Shown here: piece after piece, positions 29,394-37,272 of the stretch
Position numbering within the stretch: position 1 is the stretch's first letter
Layout of the letters: every line of letters starts with the position of its first letter
Assembly: GCA_016873635.1 (NCBI GenBank)
Contig: VGWJ01000010.1
Coordinates: 1 to 64,000, forward strand
Length of the DNA stretch: 64,000 nt
Direction of reading: 5' to 3'
Source of the DNA: Lentisphaerota bacterium
GTDB lineage: Bacteria; Verrucomicrobiota; Kiritimatiellia; UBA8416; VGWJ01
Notes under the pieces: generated by a model
Databases searched by the model: none
What the model saw: only the letters and a program-made list of their open reading frames with translations
Told to the model about the DNA's origin: nothing
Program-made: the position numbers and the translations under genes

Positions 29394-29773
29394 GAAGGCC
29401 TTTCGCTCCCCCGGGCCAGGGCATATTCCCCCACGACCTGGCCGCCCTGGACGTGCTGCGCGAGAATGCGCTGGACTTTCTCCCGGGTGAGGCCGACGTA
29501 CTTCACCGGCGCCTGGTCCTTCACTTCCACGGTGATCATGGGCTCCTGGCTGCACAGCCCGGCGCAGCCGGAGCTGGTCAGCAGCACGTCCTCGATGCCC
29601 CTGCTCTCGATTTCCTCCATTAGCGCGTTCATGATCCCGCGCGCGCCGGCGGCGATGCCGCAGGTGCCCATGTGAACCGTGATCTTGGCCCGGCCGGCGC
29701 CTTCGCGCAGCAGGGTCATCTTGCGCACCCGCTGGCTGATGCGCTCCAGATCCTCAACTCGCAGCTTGGACAT
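29390..29773 (-). CDS. Thioredoxin-like [2Fe-2S] ferredoxin
   Basis: KITVHMGTCGIAAGARGIMNALMEEIESRGIEDVLLTSSGCAGLCSQEPMITVE. Confidence 0.88.
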   Translation of the reverse strand: MSKLRVEDLERISQRVRKMTLLREGAGRAKITVHMGTCGIAAGARGIMNALMEEIESRGIEDVLLTSSGCAGLCSQEPMITVEVKDQAPVKYVGLTREKVQRILAQHVQGGQVVGEYALARGSERPS

Positions 29774-30731
29774 CGACCGGCGCCTCCCTGTACTGGGTGA
29801 TCAGGCCCGTGACCTTCTTGACGGTCATGTGGCCGTGCACATCCTCGCCCACCGTCAGGACCGGGGCCAGTCCGCAGCAGCCGATGCACCGGACGGGCTC
29901 CACGGAAAACAGCATGTCCTCGGTCGTGCCTCCGGCCTTGATGCCGAGCTCCCGCTCCAGCGCCGCGAGAATGTCGCCGGCGCCCTTGACGTGGCAGGCG
30001 GTCCCCAGGCAGACGGAAACCGTGTGCCGCCCGCGCGGCTTCAGGCTGAAGGCGTTGTGAAAGGTGGCAACCCGGAAAACGGCGCTCGGGGGAACGTGGA
30101 GCCGGTCCGCGATCAGCGGGAAGACGCTTTCGGGCAGGTAGCGGAAGGAGGCGTTCATGTCCTGCAGCATCGGAACCAGCGAATGCTGCTCCGCGAGGTG
30201 GCGCTCGACGATCGCGTGGGCCCTGGCGGTCTCTGCCTCCCGGAAGGCCACCCGGCCCCGGTCGTCGAGGTCGTGATAAAGGTTGTTCTTCCTGAAGCGC
30301 CATTTCAGCTTCGGGTTGAAAAGGTTGTTGTCGACAATCCCGCGCACGGTCGTCAGGAAGTCGGGGATCATGACCTGCGCGTCTTCCCTGACTTTGACCT
30401 GGCAGGAGAGCCGCACGCCTTCCTGCCTTTCGCGGCGCGTGAGGAAGAACTCCTCCGTGGGCAGGATGGAACCCCCGCCGCTCGCCACGCGCACCTTGCA
30501 GTACCCGCAAGTCGCCTTGCCGCCGCACGACGAGGAAACGCGGAAGCCTCCCTCCTGCAGGGCCGTGTGCAGCGGGCCGCCGCCCTTCACGCGGAACGAC
30601 CGGCTCTTGTCTTCCCCGGTAACGGTGATCGTGCACTCGCCGTAAACGACCAGGAAGCGTTCGGCGACCGCGAGCAGAACCGCGATCACCAGCACGATGG
30701 CGTCCATCAGCAGTATGGGCAGCAGGATCAT
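29754..30731 (-). CDS. NqrF N-terminal (TM anchor + [2Fe-2S]) fused to NuoE/HydC-like domain
   Basis: MILLPILLMDAIVLVIAVLLAVAERFLVVYGECTITVTGED...SSCGGKATCGYCKVRVASGGGSILPTEEFFLTRRERQEGVRLSCQVKV (NqrF-like), then RYLPESVFPLIADRLHVPPSAVFRVATFHNAFSLKPRGRHTVSVCLGTACHVKGA...RCIGCCGLAPVLTVGEDVHG (NuoE). One uninterrupted frame; ATGA overlap with nqrE. Confidence 0.9.
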   Translation of the reverse strand: MILLPILLMDAIVLVIAVLLAVAERFLVVYGECTITVTGEDKSRSFRVKGGGPLHTALQEGGFRVSSSCGGKATCGYCKVRVASGGGSILPTEEFFLTRRERQEGVRLSCQVKVREDAQVMIPDFLTTVRGIVDNNLFNPKLKWRFRKNNLYHDLDDRGRVAFREAETARAHAIVERHLAEQHSLVPMLQDMNASFRYLPESVFPLIADRLHVPPSAVFRVATFHNAFSLKPRGRHTVSVCLGTACHVKGAGDILAALERELGIKAGGTTEDMLFSVEPVRCIGCCGLAPVLTVGEDVHGHMTVKKVTGLITQYREAPVDVQAAS

Positions 30732-31315
30732 TGGATGCGCAACATGCCTCCGAAACCGAGGAAGGCCAGGGCGATGATGCCCGCCGCGATCATGACGATG
30801 CCGGGCCCGCGCAGGCCCTTCGGCACGTCGCCCACCAGCCTCAGCTTCTCGTTGATGGCGGCCACGATCACGATGGCCAGCGTCCAGCCGGCCGCCGTCC
30901 CGAGCGCGAAGGCCAGCGTCTTCGCGAACGAATACGCGCGCAGAATCATGAACAGCGACGCCGCCAGCACGATGCAGTTCACCGTGATCAGCGGCAGGAA
31001 GATGCCGAAGTGCGCCTGCAGCACCGGAAAGAAGCGCTCCATGACCATCTCCAGAAGCTGAACCGTGCCGGCGATCACGAGAATGAAAACGATGAAGTGG
31101 ATCAGCTCGCCGTGCGCCGGGACCAGCACAAGGTGGTAGACGAGCCAGTTGATGGCGGCGGTCAGCACGACCACGAAGATGACGGCCACGCCCATGCCCC
31201 ATGCCGTCTTGATGCGCTGGGACATGGAGATGAACGGGCACATGCCCAGCAGGTACGTCAGGGCGATGTTGTGCGTCAGTATCGCCGCGATCACGATGGT
31301 CAGCAGCCCGCGCAT
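30728..31315 (-). CDS. nqrE: Na+-NQR/Rnf-type membrane subunit, NqrE-like
   Basis: LLGMCPFISMSQRIKTAWGMGVAV...FGIFLPLITVNCIVLAASLFM...DVPKGLRGPGIVMIAAGIIALAFLGFGGM. Confidence 0.92.
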   Translation of the reverse strand: MRGLLTIVIAAILTHNIALTYLLGMCPFISMSQRIKTAWGMGVAVIFVVVLTAAINWLVYHLVLVPAHGELIHFIVFILVIAGTVQLLEMVMERFFPVLQAHFGIFLPLITVNCIVLAASLFMILRAYSFAKTLAFALGTAAGWTLAIVIVAAINEKLRLVGDVPKGLRGPGIVMIAAGIIALAFLGFGGMLRIQ

Positions 31316-31320
31316 GGCGC

Positions 31321-31950
31321 CTATCCCTCCCTGGGCGGTTCCACGCCCGCCAGCGTACGGGTGATCCACAGAAACAGGCCCAGCAGGAAGAAGGCGCCGG
31401 GCGCCAGCGAGAGGACCACCCAGTTCTCCCAGCCCGCGGGCATGACTCTCATCCCCAGGAGCGTCCCGAACCCGAGCACTTCGCGGACAACGGCAATGCC
31501 GGTCAGCGTGTAGGAGTAGGCGATGCCGTTGGCGACCGCGTCCACCAGCGACAGGCCCAGGGGGTTCCGCGCGTAAAACGCCTCGGCGCGCCCCATGAGA
31601 ATGCAGTTGGTGATGATCAGGCCCACGTACGGCCCCATCGTCTCGCTGATGACGGGGAAGTACGCCTTCAGGAACTTGTCCACGACGATCACGAACGACG
31701 CGATCGTGACCATGTAAGTGATCATGCGCCCGCGCGCCGGTATCATCTTGCGGAGCGATGAGACCATGACCGCCGTCGCGATCAGCACGAAGGTCACCCC
31801 CGCGCCCATGGCAATGGCGTTCTCAACCTTGTTGCTGACGGCCAGGGCCGAGCAGATGCCGAGGCACATCGACGAGATGGGGTGCTCCGTCCAGACCCCC
31901 TTGAGCAAAGTCTTGTACCTCTCCTTGCCGAGCAACCGGCGCAGGTTCAC
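31321..31950 (-). CDS. nqrD: Na+-NQR/Rnf-type membrane subunit, NqrD-like
   Basis: GTG start; LGICSALAVSNKVENA, ASFVIVVDKFLKAYFPVISETMGPYVGLIITNCILMGRAEAF. Confidence 0.93.
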   Translation of the reverse strand: MNLRRLLGKERYKTLLKGVWTEHPISSMCLGICSALAVSNKVENAIAMGAGVTFVLIATAVMVSSLRKMIPARGRMITYMVTIASFVIVVDKFLKAYFPVISETMGPYVGLIITNCILMGRAEAFYARNPLGLSLVDAVANGIAYSYTLTGIAVVREVLGFGTLLGMRVMPAGWENWVVLSLAPGAFFLLGLFLWITRTLAGVEPPREG

Positions 31951-32528
31951 TGCTGCACCTCCTTCACCATGGGCAGGCAGGCCGCCGCCTCGCTGTTGAG
32001 GATCCTGCCGAACGCCTGGCAACTCAGCGTCGCTCCCGTGATCCCGTCCACCTCGGTGTCCGTGGCGGCCGCGCCCTCCGCGGTAATCACAATCCGGGGC
32101 AGCAGGCGCTTGCCCTGGAACCCGGCAAGATACGCCGCTTCGGCAATGCGCGAGCCGAGGCCCGGCGTCTCTTCCTGGTGTACGATCGTGATGCCCTTCA
32201 CCGCGGCCCCGTCCGGCGCAACGGCCAGGATGCCCTGGATGGGACCCCACAGGCCGGCGCCCTGAATCGAAAACGCCACGGTCTTGTCGGCAGTCACGTA
32301 GAACTTCCGCCCGCCCTTCTCCACGACCCTGACCGTCGCATCGAACGTGGACTCCCGCGCCGCCTCGTCGCAGGCCACGCCGAGCGCGGCCAGGACGTTG
32401 CGCTTGATCTTCAGCTCCTCGTTGCGGGTAATGCGGGGTTTCGTGACCGCCTCCACCGCGGTCAGCGCCGCGGCAAGGATCGAAGACAGGATCAGCAGGA
32501 AGGCGATCATCTTGACGCTGTCTTTCAC
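31947..32528 (-). CDS. nqrC: Na+-NQR subunit C-like flavoprotein
   Basis: GTG start; GLWGPIQGILAVAPDGAAVKGITIVHQEETPGLGSRI; flavinylation motif DGITGAT. Confidence 0.92.
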   Translation of the reverse strand: MKDSVKMIAFLLILSSILAAALTAVEAVTKPRITRNEELKIKRNVLAALGVACDEAARESTFDATVRVVEKGGRKFYVTADKTVAFSIQGAGLWGPIQGILAVAPDGAAVKGITIVHQEETPGLGSRIAEAAYLAGFQGKRLLPRIVITAEGAAATDTEVDGITGATLSCQAFGRILNSEAAACLPMVKEVQQ

Positions 32529-33628
32529 CGTTCGCCTCCCCTCCCGCCGTCGCGTCCGCACGCGCAGCTGCCGCAGTGCGCCGGAGCCGGAGCGGGCGCG
32601 CCCGCCTTCGCGCGCGGCCGGGGGCGGAAGGTCGCCTTCAGCACGATGTGGTCGATCAGCGGAGCAAGGCCGTTCATGATCACGATGCTGAACATCACGC
32701 CTTCAACGTACCCCGAGAAGCCGCGGATCAGCACCGTCAGCAGCCCGCACATCGTCCCGAAGACCCACTTGCCCGCCTTGGTGAACGGCGACGTCACCGG
32801 GTCCGTGGCCATGAAGAACGCGCCCAGCATCAGCCCGCCGGCGAAGAGCTGGAACAGCGGCGGCGCCACGCGCGCCGGCGCGAAGCGGTGGCCGGCCGCG
32901 CTCAGAATCGCCACGGATCCGAGATACGAGAGCGGAATCCGCCACTCGCTCACGCGGGTCCATATGACGAAGAGCCCGCCCGCGATCAGCCCGACGCGGA
33001 AGACCTCGCCCATGCTGCCGGTCGCCCGGCCCACGAGCAGGTCGGTCAGCGCGGTCACGGCCTGGCTCGTCTTGTACATCCCCAGCGGCGTGGCCGTCGT
33101 TATGGCGTCGCTGCCCGGGATCTGCCAGGCCGTCGACATGATCGAAGGGAAGGCGATGGTCACGAACAGCCGCCCGACCAGCGCCGGGTTGAAAATGTTG
33201 CGTCCCGTGCCCCCGAACATTTCCTTGCCGAACAGCGTGCCGACGACCACGCCGACCGCGACGACCCACAGCGGAACGGTCGGCGGCAGGGTCAGCGGAA
33301 AGATGAGGCCGGTCACGAGGAACCCCTCGTGAATGTGCTTCTTGCGGGCCATGGCGAAGCCCACCTCGACCAGCCCGCCGAACAGGTACGAGACCACAAT
33401 CATCGCCAGCGAGCGGACCCCGAAGGCCCAGACGGCCGCCAGCACCGCCGGCGTCAGGCCCGCGATGACCACCGTCATGTAGCGCTTGATGTCCAGCCCG
33501 TCCACGCAGTGCGGCCCGCCGGCGGTGGTCGCGTCCGAGCCGAAGACGGCCGCCTCCAGGGCGTCGAACACAGGCTCCATGGGCTTCAGGAACCTGTTGC
33601 GGCGGGCTTTTTCAAGCAGCGGTTTCAT
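32525..33628 (-). CDS. nqrB: Na+-NQR subunit B-like
   Basis: EGFLVTGLIFPLTLPPTVPLWVVAVGVVVGTLFGKEMFGGTGRNIFNPALVGR; HCVDGLDIKRYM. Confidence 0.92.
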   Translation of the reverse strand: MKPLLEKARRNRFLKPMEPVFDALEAAVFGSDATTAGGPHCVDGLDIKRYMTVVIAGLTPAVLAAVWAFGVRSLAMIVVSYLFGGLVEVGFAMARKKHIHEGFLVTGLIFPLTLPPTVPLWVVAVGVVVGTLFGKEMFGGTGRNIFNPALVGRLFVTIAFPSIMSTAWQIPGSDAITTATPLGMYKTSQAVTALTDLLVGRATGSMGEVFRVGLIAGGLFVIWTRVSEWRIPLSYLGSVAILSAAGHRFAPARVAPPLFQLFAGGLMLGAFFMATDPVTSPFTKAGKWVFGTMCGLLTVLIRGFSGYVEGVMFSIVIMNGLAPLIDHIVLKATFRPRPRAKAGAPAPAPAHCGSCACGRDGGRGGER

Positions 33629-33632
33629 GGCG

Positions 33633-35117
33633 TCACGCGGCCGACGGCCGGGAAGAGTCGAGTCCTTTGAGAACAAACGAGGAAAGGATGTCGGCCGAGT
33701 TGTCGACGCCTTCTTTCAGAAGCCGGTCCTGGCCGATCCGGACGTGTTCCGCGACCCCGATCTTCGAGGGACAGACGTAGCTGCACAGGTTGCAGCCGAT
33801 GCAGTCGAAGATGCGCAGTTCGGTCGCCAGGAGATCCTCGAAATATCCCTTGGCAACGTACTTGTAGAGCAGGTGCGGAATAATGCCTGCCGGGCAGACG
33901 TCCTGGCAGTAGCCGCAGGAGACGCACGGCCGCGGCTCGCCTTTCAGGCTCGCGCTGGCCGCGCGCGCCGTCGGCAGCAGGCAGGACAGGAACGTGCGCG
34001 AGTGGGCGTCCTCGCGGAATCCGGGCCGGGCGAACGGCAGCAGGCCGGCAGGGCCGCGCTCCGGCAGCGCCACGACGGCCGCAAACGTGCGGTCGATCGG
34101 AACCTGCGGATCCGCCAGCTTCGGCCCGGTGAGCGTGCTGTTCTTGACGAAGCGAACCCCCTCGCCGGCTCCCGCCAGCCGGGCGGCGTCGGCAAGCGGC
34201 GCGCCGACCGGCACCCGCGCGTGCACCGGTCGCCGGCAGCCCGGGCCGCAGAGCGCCACGATCCGCTCGATGAGCGGCTTGCCCTCGGCCACGGCCTCAT
34301 AGGCGTGAACAACGGCCTGGCAGTCCAGGGTCACAACGCCGATGTTGGCGGCCGCGTAGCCGTGCGGGAAGGGCCGTCCGAGCAGCGCCGGAACCAGAAC
34401 GGCGTCGAAGTCCTGCGGATACCGCGGCTCCAGCGGATGAAGCGCCACGCCCGCGCGGCCGGACAGCGCCCGCGAAAGGCGGCCGACGAGAACGGATTCG
34501 CGGCGGTCGATCGCCACGTGGACGGGCGCGCCCCGCAAGGCCTTCTGGAGGATCAGCAGGCCCTCGACGAAAGCCCGCAGGCGCTCCTCGCCGAGCACGA
34601 CGGAGAGCGAGGGGCAGTACATTTCGCTTCCCGTGTCGCGAACCAGGATCGCCTCCACCTCGCCGGGCTCGATGAGCGCGCTGCGGTGACGCGTGGGAAT
34701 GCCGCCGCCCAACGCGGCGACGCCGGCACGGTACAGGAGGTCGCCGATCGCTTCGCCGGAAAGATCAGCCCAACGCGGCGAGTGTCCCGGGAGCTTCTTC
34801 AGGGGCCCGGAAGGGGCCGTTCGGATCACAATCGTGCCCCCCGCGTCCCCCGCATCGGAGGCCCGGACCTCCTCGACTACGCCCGCCACGCTGGCGTGCA
34901 CCGGACTGCAGAGGCGCGCCTCGTCGGCGCCCACCACCTGACCGGCGGCCACGGCGTCTCCGGGACCCACCAGGGACTTCGCCGCATCCCGGAAGCCCTG
35001 GCGGAGGGGGATGATGACCCGCCGGGGCGCGTCCAGGGCGACGAGGGATGCCGCGGGCTGCCCCTGGAAACGGCTGAATCGGTAGCCGCCGGAGAATGGT
35101 CTCCGCCCTCTGATCAT
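33633..35117 (-). CDS. NqrA/RnfC-family subunit carrying two C-terminal [4Fe-4S] motifs
   Basis: N-terminal RnfC/NqrA-like GQPAASLVALDAPRRVIIPLRQ...VGPGDAVAAGQVVG; KPLIERIVALCGPGCRRPVHARVPVGAPL; CVSCGYCQDVCP and CIGCNLCSYVCP. Confidence 0.88.
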   Translation of the reverse strand: MIRGRRPFSGGYRFSRFQGQPAASLVALDAPRRVIIPLRQGFRDAAKSLVGPGDAVAAGQVVGADEARLCSPVHASVAGVVEEVRASDAGDAGGTIVIRTAPSGPLKKLPGHSPRWADLSGEAIGDLLYRAGVAALGGGIPTRHRSALIEPGEVEAILVRDTGSEMYCPSLSVVLGEERLRAFVEGLLILQKALRGAPVHVAIDRRESVLVGRLSRALSGRAGVALHPLEPRYPQDFDAVLVPALLGRPFPHGYAAANIGVVTLDCQAVVHAYEAVAEGKPLIERIVALCGPGCRRPVHARVPVGAPLADAARLAGAGEGVRFVKNSTLTGPKLADPQVPIDRTFAAVVALPERGPAGLLPFARPGFREDAHSRTFLSCLLPTARAASASLKGEPRPCVSCGYCQDVCPAGIIPHLLYKYVAKGYFEDLLATELRIFDCIGCNLCSYVCPSKIGVAEHVRIGQDRLLKEGVDNSADILSSFVLKGLDSSRPSAA

Positions 35118-35250
35118 TCCGCTATCCCCGGACTCGTCTGTCCGCTGTCGCCCCGAGTCGGCGCCCTTCGCGCGCCGCGCCGCAGCGAGCAACGGGGCGG
35201 CATTATGTATTGTGCCGCAAAGTTGCTCAAACGAAAAAGAGCATCTCTTT

Positions 35251-35278
35251 AAGGGCCCTTCCGAGTTCAGTGTGGGTA
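35251..35278. repeat. 28-bp direct repeat, left copy (26/28 identical to 40882-40909)
   Basis: aagggcccttccgagttcagtgtgggta. Confidence 0.9.
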
Positions 35279-35421
35279 CCGGTTAAGATGAACATCGGGC
35301 GGAATAGCGAGAAACAGCGACCAGAAACGCAATGCTCTCTAGCGAAGGCACGCAAAGGCCCTCTTGACGGCGTGGCCGTTTGGGCTATCGTCGTTTCGTT
35401 TTGCAGTCATGGAGGAACGAC

Positions 35422-35685
35422 ATGATCAGAACCGCCACAGTCAGAGCACGAGTCGAGCCGGATCTCAAGGCTGATGTGGAGAGGTTGCTTGGCCGTCTAG
35501 GCCTGAGCACAACGGAAGCGATCAACCTGTTCTACCGCCAAATCCGGCTCCGGCGCGGCCTACCCTTTCCCGTCGAGGTCCCGAACACGACCACGCGACG
35601 GACCTTTGAAGCGACCGATCGCGGCGAGGATCTTCAGGCGTATGAGAGTCTTGACGAGATGTTCGAGGCGCTCGACAAATGCTGA
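35422..35685 (+). CDS. RelB/DinJ-family antitoxin
   Basis: MIRTATVRARVEPDLKADVERLLGRLGLSTTEAINLFYRQIRLRRGLPFPVEVPN. Confidence 0.92.
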   Translation: MIRTATVRARVEPDLKADVERLLGRLGLSTTEAINLFYRQIRLRRGLPFPVEVPNTTTRRTFEATDRGEDLQAYESLDEMFEALDKC

Positions 35686-36278
35686 AACTCAATCTCTGTC
35701 TGGCGGTACTCACCGCGACCTGCAAGGCGGCCGATCCCGTGAGAGCTACACTGACGCCAGACCCCAGTAGACCTGGCGCCGTCTGTGTGCGCTTCGGAAT
35801 CGGGCCCCCCGTCACGAACCTCATGTTCTTCGGCGGGTTCATCCTGCACGTGGCGAACGTATCAACGAATACCATCGTGTTTCTCGACCCGGGTCCCTCG
35901 GCCTCGGGCTGGAGCGGCGATTTCTTTGAAGTCGCTGTTGACAAGAAAGGAACGAATTACACGTCCAGGGGATTCTGTGGTTACGCTTCGATGGGAATGC
36001 CGAGGATTGTCGAACTGCCCCCCCGGCAGACCTACGAAAGGTCGTTCGACGCGGTCGCCCATATCGCGCCCAGCGAATTCCACATGCCGCCGTGTTCAGT
36101 CTCCGTAACGTACCGAGTCAGCGAGAAGATGAAGAAGCGATTGAGGACCGACTGGGCATGGTTGGCCGGCAAGGCCGATCTGGATTTCACGTTCCGCACT
36201 GACACGATCGCCGTCTCGGAGAGAATCGAGGCATCGCACACGGCGTCCCACGGTACGGCGCTTCCGCGACGCCCGTGA
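35679..36278 (+). CDS. Hypothetical protein, possible exported
   Basis: ORF overlaps antitoxin stop; N-terminus MLKLNLCLAVLTATCKA; no toxin motif. Confidence 0.5.
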   Translation: MLKLNLCLAVLTATCKAADPVRATLTPDPSRPGAVCVRFGIGPPVTNLMFFGGFILHVANVSTNTIVFLDPGPSASGWSGDFFEVAVDKKGTNYTSRGFCGYASMGMPRIVELPPRQTYERSFDAVAHIAPSEFHMPPCSVSVTYRVSEKMKKRLRTDWAWLAGKADLDFTFRTDTIAVSERIEASHTASHGTALPRRP

Positions 36279-36293
36279 ACGCCAACGTTCGCC
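36233..36293 (+). repeat. attC-like imperfect hairpin (weakest of the set)
   Basis: atcgcacacGGCGTccCACGG...CCGTGaACGCCaacGTTCGCC. Confidence 0.3.
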
Positions 36294-36357
36294 TGAAGAC
36301 CATGCGGGGAAAGGACTCGTTGTCTGCACCCCGCAAGGATGGTACTCTGATGCCGTG

Positions 36358-36678
36358 AGCAAGACATTGGAACAGATCAAGGTCCTTGTCGCCGCGGGTG
36401 ATGTGCGCATTTCGGACCACGGGTACGACGAACTCGCCGCGGACGGCATCTTGGTGCGGGATGTGGTCGCTGGGCTGGAGACGGCCGAGGTAGTTGAAGA
36501 CTACCCTGAGTTCCCGAAAGGGCCTTGCGTACTGGTTCTTGAACAGGACCGGAACGACGAACCGATCCACGCCGTGTGGGGCATGCCGAAGGGCGAACCA
36601 TCACCCGCCGTGCTTGTGACAGCCTACCGGCCCTCGGCCGCTCGCTGGACTGCTGATTTCAGGAGGAGAAGGAAATGA
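36358..36678 (+). CDS. DUF4258 domain protein (toxin-like)
   Basis: ISDHGYDELAADGILVRDVVAGLETAEVVEDYPEFPKGPCVLVLEQDRNDEPIHAVWG. Confidence 0.8.
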   Translation, partial: SKTLEQIKVLVAAGDVRISDHGYDELAADGILVRDVVAGLETAEVVEDYPEFPKGPCVLVLEQDRNDEPIHAVWGMPKGEPSPAVLVTAYRPSAARWTADFRRRRK

Positions 36679-36890
36679 GTACCAGACAGTACACCAAGTT
36701 GGTGCATGAGGGGGAGTACGTTGCAGAGGTTGACGTGGAACTGACCGAGACCGACTCCGGTTGGTCTCCGTACCTGTCACTCGACGACGCATTCAAGCTC
36801 GACGACGTTCGCGAGGCGCTCCGGCGGGGCGATGTCAGAGCCGCATCGCGCCGTGCGCGGCTCTTCACGCTCACTCCTGTGGCCGTATAG
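36675..36890 (+). CDS. Small DUF4258-partner protein (putative antitoxin)
   Basis: ATGA overlap with DUF4258 gene; YTKLVHEGEYVAEVDVELTETDSGWSPYLSLDDAFKLDDVREALRRGDVRAASRRARLFTLTPV. Confidence 0.7.
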   Translation: MSTRQYTKLVHEGEYVAEVDVELTETDSGWSPYLSLDDAFKLDDVREALRRGDVRAASRRARLFTLTPVAV

Positions 36891-36894
36891 AATC

Positions 36895-36953
36895 GGCGAA
36901 CCCGCCGGTGGTGGTTACGTCGCTTCGCGCCGAACCACACCGGCGGGTTCGCT
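36895..36953 (+). repeat. attC-like imperfect hairpin
   Basis: GCGAACCCGCCGGTgGTGGTT-loop-AACCACACCGGCGGGTTCGC with one extrahelical base. Confidence 0.45.
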
Positions 36954-37005
36954 TCTGAAGATATGACTTGCGCATCGGACGGACGGCGGTTATATTATCT
37001 CCATC

Positions 37006-37272
37006 ATGAAATACGAGGTCCGGATCAGGAGGAAGATCGGGCGTGGTCTGCGAAGGCTGCCTCCAGATGTTCAGAAGCTCTTCTTCCTTCTCGTTGCCGA
37101 CCTCCAGGTGGATGGTCCTATCCAGAAGAGTTGGCACAACTTCTCGCCCCTCGGGGATGATCGATACCACTGCCACCTGAATTACCGATATGTGGCATGC
37201 TGGACATGCCGGAAGAACGAAATAGTAATCGAGGTGTACTATGTTGGCTCTCGTGAAAAAGCCCCATATTGA
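37006..37272 (+). CDS. RelE/HigB-like toxin
   Basis: MKYEVRIRRKIGRGLRRLPPDVQKLFFLLVADL...NFSPLGDDRYHCHLNYRYVACWTCRKNEIVIEVYYVGSREKAPY. Confidence 0.85.
   Translation: MKYEVRIRRKIGRGLRRLPPDVQKLFFLLVADLQVDGPIQKSWHNFSPLGDDRYHCHLNYRYVACWTCRKNEIVIEVYYVGSREKAPY

Noticed and set aside
25966-35117. First read of the locus as an ordinary Rnf complex
   Set aside because: NqrB-, NqrD- and NqrE-type signatures (GLIITNCILMGRAEAF, GIFLPLITVNC, HCVDGLDIKRYM) and the absence of RnfB fit an Nqr-type core better.
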